This document shows, one piece after another, positions 37,110 through 48,800 of a DNA stretch of 64,000 bases. Source of the DNA: Apostichopus japonicus (lineage: Eukaryota > Echinodermata > Holothuroidea > Aspidochirotida > Stichopodidae); the NCBI RefSeq assembly GCF_037975245.1, contig NC_092579.1:3434001-3498000 (forward strand). Reading direction: 5' to 3'. A program made the position numbers and the translations under genes. The first letter of the stretch is position 1, and each line of letters starts with the position of its first letter. The notes beneath the pieces are model-generated. The model ran no database searches and was not told the origin of the DNA. It saw only the letters and a program-made list of their open reading frames with translations.

Positions 37110-40100
37110 CTGGGGATCAGTTGTCTTTGTTGAGCCAGGGAATGGTTGATAAGTGAAGTATCGTTACAATAGCATTGAATAGAAAGCCATAGAAAGCCTA
37201 CTGTTCGTAATGGAATGGATGTTATATGTTACTTAGTTAATTGAAAACCAAATATTCATTCATATATATATAAGTAGAACAATCCAGCAGGGATAGAAAG
37301 TTTATCTTCAATGAACCAATCAAAAGTCGTGCTATTAATAAAACTTGAAAACACCTGGCCAGCAAGAGAGTTGCAAACAATTGTTTCCATGACTACTAAG
37401 AAAATAAAGCAGTGACTTGGGGCCCACGTTGGGTAGATTTCTGTGGAAAATGAATATATTTTCATTGCTTATTTGAGTATTGTATATTGGGAAGAGCTGA
37501 TCAGACATTACTGGGGAGGGCTTTCAACTGGCCTGACGGCTTTCAACTGGCCTGACGGCATGTGTAAGTTTATTTTAATGAGTAGGGGGAGTTTTTATGA
37601 GTCTCCCGGTATGCGTCACATGAGAAGTAAATGTTTTGTTTTTCGGTTTTATCGTTTTTCAAGTGGAACAACTCATAAAATCATGTCAAATGAAAATAAT
37701 ATATATTTGAATATCCTTCCTTAGTTTTACTAATCAGGAATGCTTGATAAGGCATGCAATGCATCGTTCGAAAATGTCATTTTAAAGTAGAATTGAAAAT
37801 GAACGACATAAAACAATATCTGTGAAGTGTGTGGAGCACAACTTTGAATATTCGTTGTGAAAGAAAACATAATGAACGATGTTTACTGCGTTAATAAATT
37901 TCGCGGAACTGGTATAGAGAAATTACGTACTGCAGCTTACGTCAGAAAAGCTCATAAATGACACAGGTGGATAGAGCGCATCAAAATTCGGTTTAGGAAA
38001 TCCCTATACAGCCGACCGTTTTCGAGTTATAAGCGATTTTGTGTTTTTGCGATATGGTTTTCAGTATATTTTCATTGAATAAGGGCGTTTTGTTGTGTGT
38101 GTTTAAATAAGGGTGTGACCTATCAGATATTTCGCTAACCGTTTCACCGTATCGCCTGCCGGTCGGTTTAACGTTTAAACGCCGTTTCCCGATCGCGGCT
38201 TTTTCGACGCACCGTTACTGGACTTTTAATGAAAATAGGACGTTATGAGTACAATAATTAAGGTTTTCTTTTCCAGCAGGTAGCAATTCAGGCAGCAAGA
38301 CAACGATCAATGTATGTTAATTACTTAATTAATTAGGCCCAATAATATTGCGAACCTTTCGTGTAATAATAATTGCCTAACACACATGATCAGTATTCGT
38401 GGTCTTCAGAAGTTCAGATCACTGAATTTATATAACTCGGCCTTCGGCAACGTCGTAACTTTTGAAGAAAAAAAAAACAATATATTTGTCTATCAATCAC
38501 AAGATTTTAAACAAAAACTCGCATAAATTAGCAAACTTAAACACCTTTCCTACTTACTCATTAAAAGTTATGTTAAGAAAACAAATTACGCACGCACGTG
38601 TTGTGCGATGGGTTGTAAAAATCAAGCTGAAACTGGTTCGAGCAGCCTCCGATTTCATTTTCTTTCTCTTGTGTCACATACATGATACAGTACCTTACAT
38701 TTGATACAAAAGTTATTTCAAACAACAGCTTCCCAAAATTTGTGTCGCAATAGGTTAAGATTTAACCACGCTGCGCAGTACCATTCATAATTTGCATATT
38801 ACACTCGGCGTCCAGATGGCAGGAGAATATAACATCATGTTCAATGTGTTGTGTCGTTCCCATGGTGCGATGAACTTGGGCAACTTGCCAAGTTCGAATG
38901 TCAATGACCTACTTATGTTCTGTGACCAATGTCAGTGGGGAATTATGTGTGTAAAAACTCGAGTTTTTCCATTTGTTATATATATAGAAGTTTTTCCGTA
39001 AGCGGAGCGAATTTTAGGGCGGCTCGTTGATTGTGAGGAAGCACTTATCTAAGCATCAATATTTGTGAAAAAATATCGTAAGTTTTTCATTTTCATTCAT
39101 TTTCTTTTATGTTTGCCGCAATCGCGCCCGCAATGCATGCACAGCATAATATCAGGTGTGAAAAAATGGCTGTACACGTGCGGACCTGAGAGAGCAAACT
39201 GGCCTTGTGTTGTTAATGTTATGACGGTACTTTCTAGAACGGCCATTTGCGTCTTTTGGGGTCAACATATTTTCACACAGGATTTCACCATGCCATTGAT
39301 CGATGTACACGGGTGATATGTCGCAAATATAAACTGAGAAAACGAATTGACGACACTATCATGACTATTGGCCTACTACTTTAGTTATATTAAACACATT
39401 ATTCATGACTAAAACATTGTTTTTCTGTTTTTATAGATAGTTTGCAGTACATTACTAAGTTCTTTACATATTTTAAAATAATTTTCATGTTTAAAAGTAA
39501 ACAAAATAGAAAAAATAAAAAGAGAAAACGCCTTTTTGAAAAATGGAAGCGTCCTCGCAGAATGGGCGGGGCATCTTTATTTTGCTTCAAGTTACATGTT
39601 TTCGCTCAGAAACAAAGTTTCATACTCCAACTCTAATAAAAAAAACAAATTTACATCTCTAAAAATTAACTATTTTTCGTAATCTGCAAGTAAACCAAGT
39701 TTATATGTCCATTCATTGTTATTTAAATGGTTAAACAGCACTCTAATTTATCTGGAAGGGTGCCTCGTGGTACATAGCTTTGACTGCAATCTCTCTTACG
39801 TCCTGGCGAAGTTAAGACTTATGTCACTGTGTTTGGGGTTCACAGTTAGAAAACGTCCCCCATCAGTTTCACTACATGTTTCTTTGAGTGTCACTACTCA
39901 TGCAAGTACAGGAATGCTCTTGAGAAAATTCCTGCCTTCAAACGACTGTTCCAAAGTCTAATCAATACTAATAAACGAAGTTGCTCGTTTTCCGACGTTT
40001 CGCGTAACCACACATTGACCTTCTATTTCGTTTAAAAAAGAATTTCAACGTATCGTTGAAAATTCCACGAAGGAAATGACTGAAATAACCAATCGTTAAA

Positions 40101-41089
40101 ATTCGGGGAATTTCGATAAAAATCAGGGAATTTCGATGACAAAACGTGGAAATTCGGTTATTTTCCTTTTAACGAATTTTAACGGGAGTTAAGCGAAATC
40201 AGTATAGTCAGTATTGCGAAGTTCGCCATACTGCGAAAATCGGCCACCCTTAAGAAACACACGATTTCACCATGACAACCTATAGCAACAGCCAATTTCA
40301 CGAAAAATTACGAAGCTACAGTTATTTTCTCTCCAAAATGACCCGTGTGCAAGAAATTACTTACATATTTGTCAATAAAATGACGAAAGATCTATGAAGT
40401 CTGTTATAATTACTGAAAAAGCAACAGCGCCACCAATTTTTACCAGCGCCACACTGTAGGTTGCGTGGCCGAAATTCGCAATACTCTAGCAAGAAATACC
40501 AGTTCCACAATCACGAAGAATTTTCTTGGAAAACAACGTGAAAACAGTTTGCAGGAAAGAAAGTTTGGCGGTTTATCATACTAAAACACAATTCTCCCAC
40601 CATATGAAGTATATTTTCTGGTGATTTATACCAGAAGATTTAGTTTTGGGGTGTTTTAAGTCTTAAGTGGGCGAACTTCGAAGTCACCATCCTACTGTAG
40701 GGTTAGGAAGTAGGGTTAGGAATGGTACGGATTCTAAATTAGTACCGTCTTTTTCCGCCTTGAAACTTGCGAATCCTGCGTGAAACTGCATATTAGCCTA
40801 GAAGGTAAAACTAGCCTTACAAGAAGGATAACTTTGAATTAAGCCTAGCCTAGGCCTTACTTAGGCTACTTTCTAGCATTACGTTACTGCCGTACGTTAG
40901 TCATGTGATATTTTCATAAAGGATAGACCTAGGCTATTTCAACATATATCACGCAAGGGTGTGTAAGTTTCTTTTAAAATGTCTTACGTCCGGCTCTTCC
41001 CAGCCTTTTGCTTGAAATTTCTCATTAGGTAAAACATTACGATTTTTCCCCATCAATTCATCAAGAAGAGCAGCCGCGGTGTCCGCCAT
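28485..41089 (-). CDS. LUC7L3: LUC7-like protein 3 (U1 snRNP-associated splicing factor), complete, 460 aa
   Basis: Exons in transcript order: 41089-40988 (ATG), 35854-35788, 35483-35444, 34779-34641, 33141-32968, 32699-32526, 31622-31378, 30914-30655 and 28666-28485 (TAA). Introns are GT-AG and phases (0,1,2,0,0,0,2,1) agree throughout. The N-terminus AALLDELMGKNRN is the LUC7 signature. Zinc finger 1 is VCKDYLCGFCPNQLF...CDKLHD (CCCH). Zinc finger 2 is MEVCQICGAFLIVND...DDHLMGKQHMGY (C2H2 type). Between them is a coiled coil (exons 4-5). Exon 7 is rich in Glu/Arg/Lys, exons 7-8 encode an RS domain and exon 9 an acidic Glu-rich tail. Length is close to vertebrate LUC7L3 (about 430). LUC7 proteins sit on U1 snRNP and influence 5' splice-site choice in the nucleus. 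A TTAA-flanked MITE touches the exon 8 donor. Confidence 0.95.
28667..30654 (-). other. LUC7L3 intron 8
   Basis: This is a phase-1 intron from donor GTATTT at 30654 to acceptor ATTACACAG at 28667. The donor-proximal third is occupied by a 609-bp MITE (30037-30645). The T-run/G-run junction at 29879-29900 is low complexity. Otherwise I see AT-rich sequence without exons. Confidence 0.7.
30037..30645 (+). mobile_element. TTAA-flanked MITE, copy 1
   Basis: This 609-bp element has 12-bp perfect terminal inverted repeats AGCAGCATTTTG and TTAA on both sides (30033-30036 and 30046... that is, 30646-30649). TTAA duplication is typical of piggyBac-type transposons, so it is probably a non-autonomous relative; no transposase is encoded. 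It is clearly homologous along its length to 33298-33918 in the same orientation (shared blocks such as GACATGTCCATCAAG / GACAAGTCCATCAAG and ACCAATCAGA). Its end lies nine bases inside LUC7L3 intron 8. Confidence 0.85.
33138..34060. repeat. About 70-85-bp tandem repeat beside LUC7L3 exon 5, split by a MITE
   Basis: Units containing AAGAAAGGAC...TTTATGAAGG...TTATGCAACTT..AACACAAAAACTTA occur at about 33145 and 33224, then resume after the MITE at about 33925 and 33990. The first unit starts directly at the 3' splice site of exon 5 (33141), so it includes that exon's polypyrimidine tract. The intervening 33298-33918 is MITE copy 2. I count four diverged units in LUC7L3 intron 4. Confidence 0.75.
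33298..33918 (+). mobile_element. TTAA-flanked MITE, copy 2
   Basis: This 621-bp relative of 30037-30645 begins AGCAGCATTTTGCG after TTAA (33294-33297) and ends AAAATGCTGCT before TGAA, a one-base-changed right target copy. It is non-coding and was inserted into the tandem repeat at 33138-34060. It lies in the same orientation as copy 1. Confidence 0.85.
35855..40987 (-). other. LUC7L3 intron 1
   Basis: This 5.1-kb intron separates the start-codon exon from the first zinc-finger exon. About 80% of it is the TIR element 36011-40202. The promoter-proximal 40203-40987 is unique-looking and without open frames of interest. Confidence 0.75.
36011..40202. mobile_element. 4.2-kb TIR element with TA target duplication, no transposase seen
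   Basis: The left end CTGATTTCGCTTAACTCCCG and the exact inverted copy at the right end (through 40202) give at least 22 bp of perfect TIR. Both are flanked by TA (36009-36010 and 40203-40204). Subterminal regions on both sides are rich in related motifs (TCAACGAAG, TTTCGAT, AACGATCGATA). TA duplication suggests a Tc1/mariner-superfamily or similar cut-and-paste element. The interior holds a 26-A run (36663-36688) and a 31-T run (37079-37109). I found no DDE transposase frame, so it is probably non-autonomous or decayed. Confidence 0.75.
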
Positions 41090-42301
41090 GTTTGATGATA
41101 GTGATATCAGTGTATGGCCAGGTACCTATTCTCTTAGAAATTACAAGACCAAGAAATCCCAAAAGTCAAGTATTTTCGGTATAATATTGACTTTCTAGCG
41201 TTAAGAAATATTATGCAAACTTTTATCCTAGTTTTTACAATTTATGTTGCGCGTAGCTGTCGTTCAAGTTAATATTGCCATTCGATACTGCCCACGGAAG
41301 TAAAGTTGCGATCACAAAGACAGTGGTACTGTACTGTCGCGAGCACGTCTCGCGGTTGTAACAGCATGCTCGGTGCATCGTGCGTATATAGCAATCGCAA
41401 ATAGGCGGGAAATTACACAGCGTTATAATTAAATTGACCACGGGCCTTTCCGTGAGTTACAGTCGGTCGTGCCCGGTGTTTTGTTCAATGTCTAGCCCAT
41501 ACTGATGAGTTGACCCATTTCTTAATGGCGATTGTGGTTTTGCAATACTGCGAATGTCTGCTCTGAATGCCAACGGACTACGAAGTATTTGGACTCCAAA
41601 TTACCGTTGGGACCAACGTTACTCAGTACTTCTAAGTTAGTACTAGTAGTAGAAGTACTTGTTGTTGTAGTACTAGGCTACTATCGTCATCAAGCCTTGG
41701 TAGGCTGGTCCTATCCTGCCGTTCCTGGCACCGTACGTGGTATGTGGATAATAATTATTCGCTTTAAGCCTACGTACACGGTGTTGTGTTTGCCAAGTCT
41801 TTAAAAGCAAAGTCTAACAGGTTTTGCCCATTACTTCCACACATTGAAATAAAATTTCAATGACACTTTACCTTTTGCAAGCATTAAATATTAGTTTTGG
41901 TAGCAAAGGCCTACTCCAAAATTGCCTCATTAACTTACGCATTAACTTAAGTCGTCAATATACCATTGTCTCTAAGAAGACCCTGTAGAGGTTTTCACTA
42001 GGTAAACCTTACCCCTTGCTGTGCAGGTGACAGGTTGGTCAATCGATCATGGCACATTCCATGTTCTATATCCTAACTATTTAGCAATGAGAGCCCACAT
42101 GTTTTTGAACTTTTGTGAAAAAGCCACTTTACTCACCAGTAAAAGAGAAGGCCTAAAATTACCTCCATTTACCACATGTAGGCTACTCTGAGATCTGAGT
42201 AAGAACAACATAAGCTACAGCTTGAAAACATGTTTTGAAAGAGATGTTCTTCTCCTCTTGCTATTTTCCTTCATTGGTAACTTTGACTTTGTTACCCACA
42301 G
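41090..42301. promoter_or_regulatory. Probable divergent promoter region of LUC7L3 and the PIGY-like gene
   Basis: LUC7L3 starts leftward at 41089 and the PIGY-like exon reads rightward from 42302. The stretch 41260-41600 is visibly less AT-rich with several CpGs (TGTCGCGAGCACGTCTCGCGG). This fits a shared housekeeping promoter; no TATA box is evident. The first exon of the PIGY-like gene should also be here, but I could not identify it. Confidence 0.45.
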
Positions 42302-42446
42302 ATCAAGAATCCCAATGGATATCATCAGTTGTCTAGAGCCTGAAACACTTGGCTATTATCTAGCACTCATTCCATCAACAGTTGTTGTTGCTACATTTTG
42401 CATATTCTTGAACTGGCTTGGATTGAAATTCTTCAAACACAACTAA
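42302..42446 (+). CDS. PIGY: PIGY-like GPI-GlcNAc transferase subunit, last exon
   Basis: A long pyrimidine-rich tract ending TTACCCACAG precedes an open frame that includes MDIISCLEPETLGYYLALIP, continues with a hydrophobic segment and ends LNWLGLKFFKHN, then TAA. The end matches the C-terminus of PIGY (WTWMGIKLFRHN), with one transmembrane helix before it. PIGY is a tiny ER membrane subunit of the complex that starts GPI-anchor synthesis by adding GlcNAc to phosphatidylinositol. Full PIGY is about 70 aa with two membrane segments; here only the second is certain. The first is expected in an upstream exon (join phase 2), unless translation starts at the internal ATG 42315 (43 aa). The upstream in-frame leucine run is the splice-site pyrimidine tract. 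Confidence 0.7.
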
Positions 42447-42461
42447 CAAACCAGATCGACA

Positions 42462-42764
42462 ATGGACCAAGACTCAAGACAATATGATAGCAAGTTAGTA
42501 GAGGAGCTGTTTGGAATTAATGAAAGTCAGCAGAAACTTGTTGGGTACACTAAATCCCAACCACAGACAACTCTTACATTGCTGTTATGTAGAGTGAATG
42601 GATCTCCTGAAGATGTGTTGACTCTCAGCCTGTCTGTTTTATCTTTTGATCTGGGAACACCAGTTTCTTCTTACACAAGGATCTTGTGTTTGCATTTTCA
42701 TTGTTTAAGAAGCTCATTTAATAATTGGAACATGTTCAGGTATGAGTTCCCTTGTTGTATATAA
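42462..42764 (+). CDS. Unidentified 100-codon open frame just after the PIGY-like stop
   Basis: An ATG 15 bp after the PIGY-like stop opens 100 codons (start MDQDSRQYDSKLVEELFG). A possible donor (TTCAG|GTATGA) lies near 42740. I recognise no domain. The first half looks protein-like (charged, mixed), the second half less so. It may simply be 3' UTR of the PIGY-like mRNA; a downstream cistron is possible but unsupported. Confidence 0.22.
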   Translation: MDQDSRQYDSKLVEELFGINESQQKLVGYTKSQPQTTLTLLLCRVNGSPEDVLTLSLSVLSFDLGTPVSSYTRILCLHFHCLRSSFNNWNMFRYEFPCCI

Positions 42765-45621
42765 TGTATGGTATTCACAACCTTACCAGTTAAATGTAGT
42801 ATCCATTTAGTGAATTATTGCTGTACAAGGTGTTCATCCAACCTAATACATGTATGCTCATTTGGAGTTGGGTTATATTTTTGCATTCCGTACAGTATTT
42901 TAATTATGTTGTACAATTTGTAAATTAGACACTAGTACAACCACTCCTCTACAACAGACTGATTTTCAGCCAACCATGTACAGCGGCAGTCAGATGATCA
43001 ATGATGAATGTTGGGCACATTTTCTTGTGTCTGAAGATTATTTGATATTACAGTCTACAGGACTTGAATCCTTAGAACACTGGTGACATTCTAAATGTTT
43101 TCAGTGTATTTAAGCATACCTTGTCAGGCATTGCTGGGCTATGGATTGAAGGCCCCTCATTTAAACCTATTGCTAACCTCAAAAGTGAATTTCTTTCCTG
43201 GTTTAACAACAACCAATCCGTTATTGCTATTCAGAATTTCAATATACATGTTGACAAATGGTGACAGTGGTAACCATGCATGTATCTAACATTGAGCAAG
43301 CTGGAGCTAAATTATTGTATCACCCCATAATTTACCATTAGGAAATTATATACAGCTAACATATACCCTGCACCTTGGGTAACCCTCTCCTATCAGAGCC
43401 CTTTGTTTCTGAGTTCTGGTCCCTCAATGGCTTGGCCACCTGGTTCTGCCTGTTCAGAAATACTTCCTGTTGCAACATTTCTGGGAAATGTTCTCTCCTA
43501 GTCTCATAACTAGGTGAGGTTACCTTAATTAGGACAAGGAATTGAGCTGTTTGGTTTCTGCTAAACCAACCTCAACTTTACCACTGTAGTAAGAGAATGT
43601 CTTGTGTCCCTTTGTAAATCCCTTATACATTTGAGATATATGTAGTGTATGTTTTATATGCATAACTGGCATTTTTTAAGGTGAGGGACCTACAAAGTGT
43701 ATGGACACTAGCATCTTATAGGGGAATACACCCTTCGTCATATCATCTCATATACAACCATATGAAATCAGTAACGATAAAGTTACATTGATGGTATGGC
43801 GATCCCCAAATTCTGAGTTTGCTGTTTGGCAAAAATACACCTTACGGAATGTTATGTTCCACAGTTTCAAAACTATGCAATGTATAGTTAATGTGTATAT
43901 AATATGTAATATACTTGTAATAAAAGTCACAATACTATTTCAACTGCTGACGTGTGATAGGTGTCATCTTTCTCTCATCTAGTTTAAACCTGTGTACTTG
44001 AGAAGCTCAAATTTCACAAAGACATCTCTTGGTACATGATCGTAACAAAGTGATGTTTTCTTTTTGAGAGAAGCAGTGGCAAACTGCCTTTTCTGGGGGG
44101 GGGGGGGGGGGTCTGATGAGTGCAAGAGTTGGAACAGAGCATAGGTATATTTTACATAGGCTTATATTTCATGAGGATAAGGCTTGCAACCTACTGTATT
44201 TTGTCTTGAACATTGAAACTTTTGGAGAGATGCCATGGTTCTCTACCCCAATTTGGTCATTTCACACTTAGTTTGCTCCTTGTGTTGCAATGGGCAAGAG
44301 TTATGTCTCTTGCCACCCCAAACCGGTTATCCTAATGGGAGGTGGGTGGGTGGGTGGGAGGGGGGATGGGAGGGCAGTTGAACCTTGTGTTGAGAATGTT
44401 TTTAAAACCTTTTGAAACGATGCTAAATTTGGTCCATATTTGACCATACATGGTACTGTATTTGTTTGGATTAAAAATATTCAGTTTGGGAAAATCCTGA
44501 TCATGTATGTGAGGCAAATCTGAGCGAGCCCCACAGTTGATCTCTGTTACATAAATTTCATAACAACTATTCAACACAAAATCCATTTATCAATACAATT
44601 GATGGACTATTGCACAAAGAATTAATACTTGGTGTGTTACTGGTTAGGAGAGGCATATTATGAACCAGCCATGGATTCAATGAAATTTCTACTGACACTA
44701 TGATATACACTCACTACCATGTGAATTTGTCTTTCAAGCTTGTAGAAATATATAATAAAAAAAAGTATGTGGATGAACAAGTAAGTTGTAAACGTCTGTA
44801 TTTATTGCACAAGAAGGTTCTATGCTTGAAGCATTTTACTGAAAGAATAATAACTTTAACAGTACACTGTCCAATTTTAAGATCAATACTGTACCTGGAA
44901 AGCTTGTTCAAAAAAAACATGGCAGTCATCAAACTAGATGATACTGTCCTATCTCCTACACAAACTTGATTACAAAGTCAGAGTGAACAAGCAATATTTT
45001 GCATAGTCATGGAATGTAATTCAAATTAAACTAACCAGTCCTTATGACATAAGCAGAACATGTTGAAGCACCACTTTACATTTAAACTGTGTGGTTGAGC
45101 CCTGGTATTCATTGTTGGGGTCACCAAAAAGTTTTGGAGGGTTGCCAAGTAAATCAGAAGAGAAAGTAATTGATAGGCTTGAAAAAACATAAATAGCCAA
45201 TATCACCATTTCGGAAAACCAAACATCCTTATATAAATTTCTCAACGGGAATATCTCTTCACGGGAGACCCTTCTCCAGGCCACAATATTCACAACTGGA
45301 CAATCCCCTAGGTAATGAAGATGAAAACTCGGGTCACCAAACAAAAAAGTTTGAAATACCAGCCTTCCCAGGGTGGCTGATGAAGGCTGTTGAAGTATTT
45401 ATGCAGAGACGATTGCATAAAGATAATGTTGGACAACTGATACTTGATACACCTTGGTAAATTTTGCCCTAATCATCCTGAGGGCATTGAATCCATAAAT
45501 TCATCAAATACATCTTGCCACAGAAACACATGACTCAGTTATACTTCTCTCTAGTGCAGCAATGTCCTCTTTGGCGAGGCAGGCCTCATATGTAGTGTAA
45601 TAGCCAGTATTTAAAGGATGC
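42765..45621. other. Intergenic stretch between the PIGY-like and CCDC33-like genes
   Basis: This is AT-rich DNA with a 16-G run at 44097 and a GGTGGGTG patch at 44340. It must include the 3' UTRs of two converging genes. Open frames (for example 43095-43289 and 44700-44969) lack domains and I do not call them. Confidence 0.5.
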
Positions 45622-45838
45622 TCAAATGGATGGCAGCATATTTGACTTGCTTTGTAATTTACTTCTATTTGGCTCCACCACATATGATGAGAGGGGGTGG
45701 GGGGGGAGGTTGGTGAGGTCACAATGGTCAGGGGTCCCAGCTGCTGCAGTTTGGCCAAACAAAGGAGCAGACTGTAACTCCATACGGTGTACCATTTTGA
45801 GATATAGCATCGCATATATGGTTTCCACATCCTCGTCA
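45622..45838 (-). CDS. Terminal exon of the CCDC33-like gene (3' splice site ambiguous)
   Basis: The frame reads DEDVETIYAMLYLKMVHRME, then LQSAPLFGQTAAAG, and stops TGA at 45622-45624. Two acceptors are possible. CACATGCAG gives an exon start at 45838, which is phase 2. GACGAG gives a start at 45831, which is phase 0 and agrees with the preceding exon's phase-0 donor. An overlapping second frame is also open for more than 100 codons (to 45504). Either a short exon is missing upstream or the second AG is used. Confidence 0.5.
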
Positions 45839-48800
45839 CTGCATGTGTAGAGATGAGGGCATAGTTTAGAACAATGGACTTGTCCTGGAGTATGGTTGGC
45901 GTTGAGGTGGCCTCTGGCTCATGTACCTTCTGTCAGCATAATTATCAACCTATCAACAGAACACACACAACATGAATAAATAATCTCTCAAATCAGGCTT
46001 AACCTACTATATGAAAACAAGATATTGTCATATTGTTTACCACTCTTACATGAGAGAGAAGTTTATCAACCGAATAAATAAACACTTTGCACACTCTGTT
46101 CCACACCTCCAACCTCACCACACCGCTTCCCCTCCCATCCCCCCAAAAAAAATCTTTAATTATATGTATCCCTTAAACTCCATAAATCTAAAATTGCTGT
46201 TGTGGTTCTTGCCTTCCTAACAGCTGAGAATTATAGCTGCATCATGTATAAATAAAATAAACTAAACAGGAGCTAGTTTTTGAATGGTTTGAGAATGCCA
46301 TAATCACGGTTGCATTTCGGTAAAAGAAGTCATACGATTGCAACATACACACTGATTGCTCTTGTCAACTAACATTTCGATATGAGAAGTCATACAATTG
46401 CAACTTTCGTACTGATTGCTCATCTCAACTTACATTCCGATATGAGAAGTCATACGGTTGCAACTTACATACTGATTGCTCATCTCAACTTACATTTCAT
46501 TTATGAGAAGTCATACGGTTGAAACTTACATACTGATTGCTCATCCCAACTTACATTCCGTTATGAGAAGTCATATGGTTGCACCTTACATACTGATTGC
46601 TCATGTCAACTTACATTCCGATATGAGAAGTCATACGGTTGCAACTTACGTACTGATTGCTCATCTCAACTTACATTTCATTTATGAGAAGTCATACGGT
46701 TGAAACTTACATACTGATTGCTCATCCCAACTTACATTCCGTTATGAGAAGTCATATGGTTGCACCTTACATACTGATTGCTCATGTCAACTTACATTCC
46801 GATATGAGAAGTCATATGGTTGCACCTTACATACTGATTGCTCATGTCAACTTACATTCCGATATGAGAAGTCATACGGTTGCAACTTACGTACTGATTG
46901 CTCATCTCAACTTACATTTCATTTATGAGAAGTCATACGGTTGAAACTTACATACTGATTGCTCATCCCAACTTACATTCCGTTATGAGAAGTCATACGG
47001 TTGCAACTTACGTACTGATTGCTCATCTCAACTTACATTTCATATATGAGAAGTCATACGATTGAAACTTACATACTGATTGCTCATCTCAACTTACATT
47101 TCATGAGAAGTCATACGGTTGAAACTTACATACTGATTGCTCATGTCAACTTACATTCCAATATGAGAAGTCATATACGTTCGCTATTTGCATACTGATT
47201 GCTCATCTCAACTTACATTCCGATATGAGAAGTCATACGGTTGCTACTTACGTACTGATTGCTCATCTCAACTTACATTTCGATATGAGAAGTCATATGG
47301 TTGCAACTTAGTAACGTACTGATTGCTCATCTCAACTTATATTCAGATATGAGAAGTCATACAGTTGAAACTTACATACTGATTGCTCATCTCAACTTAC
47401 ATTTCATATATGAGAAGTCATACGGTTGAAACTTACATACTGATTGCACAAGTCATATACATTCCGATATGAGAAGTCATATACGTTCGCTATTTACATA
47501 CTGATTGCTCATGTCAACTTACATTCTGATATGAGAAGTCATATGGTTGCAACTTACGTACTGATTGCTCATCTCAATTTACATTCCGATATGAGAAGTC
47601 ATACAGTTGCTACTTACATACTGATTGCTCATCTCAACTTACATCTCCATTTGAGAAGTCATAAGGTTGCTACTTACATACTGATTGCTCATCTCAACTT
47701 AAATTCCGATATGAGAAGTCATACGGTTGCTACTGTACTTACACACTGATTGCTCATCCCAACTAACAATCCGATATGAGTAGTCATACAGTTGCAACTT
47801 ACATACTGATTGCTCAACTTACATTCCGATATGAGAAGTGATACAGTTGCTACTTACATACTGATTGCTCATCTCAACTTACATTCCGATATGAGAAGTT
47901 ATACGGTTGCTACTTACATACTGATTGCTCATCTCAACTTACATTTCGATATGAGAAGTCATATGGTTGAAACTTACATACTGATTGCTCATGTCAACTT
48001 ACATTCCAATATGAGAAGTCATATACGTTCGCTATTTACATACTGATTGCTCATCTCAACTTACATTCCGATATGAGAAGTCATACGGTTGCTACTTACG
48101 TACTGATTGCTCATCTCAACTTACATTTCGATATGAGAAGTCATATGGTTGCAACTTAGTAACGTACTGATTGCTCATCTCAACTTATATTCAGATATGA
48201 GAAGTCATACAGTTAAAACATACATACTAATTGCTCATCTCAACTTACATTTCATATATGAGAAGTCATACGGTTGAAACTTACATACTGATTGCACAAG
48301 TCATATACATTCCGATATGAGAAGTCATATACGTTCGCTATTTACATACTGATTGCTCATCTCAACTTACATTCCGATATGAGAAGTCATACAGTTGCTA
48401 CTTACATACTGATTGCTCATGTCAACTTACATTCCGATATGAGAAGTTATACGGTTGCTACTTACATACTGATTGCTCATCTCAACTTACATTTCGATAT
48501 GAGAAGTCATATGGTTGCTACTTACATACTGATTGCTCATGTCAACTTACATTTCGATATGAGAAGTCATACGTTCGCTATTTACATACTGATTGCTCAT
48601 CTCAACTTACATTTCGATATGAGAAGTCATACTGCTGTTCAAGAGGCGGGAGTGTTCGATATCGGCCTGGATCTCTATCACTGTCCAGGTTCAGTTGCAT
48701 GGATGTTTTTTCTCTTCCCCATTCTCTTGCCTTTTCTACAATCTGGAAGAACAAGATATGTTAAATTTTCACATATCATCACCAACATCTGTCCAAGTTA

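Noticed and set aside
42192..42301. Upstream leucine-rich extension of the PIGY-like frame as its first membrane helix
   Set aside because: There is no ATG in frame and the stretch reads as a strong polypyrimidine tract ending TTACCCACAG. I consider it the intron end, although the length coincidence with PIGY is notable.
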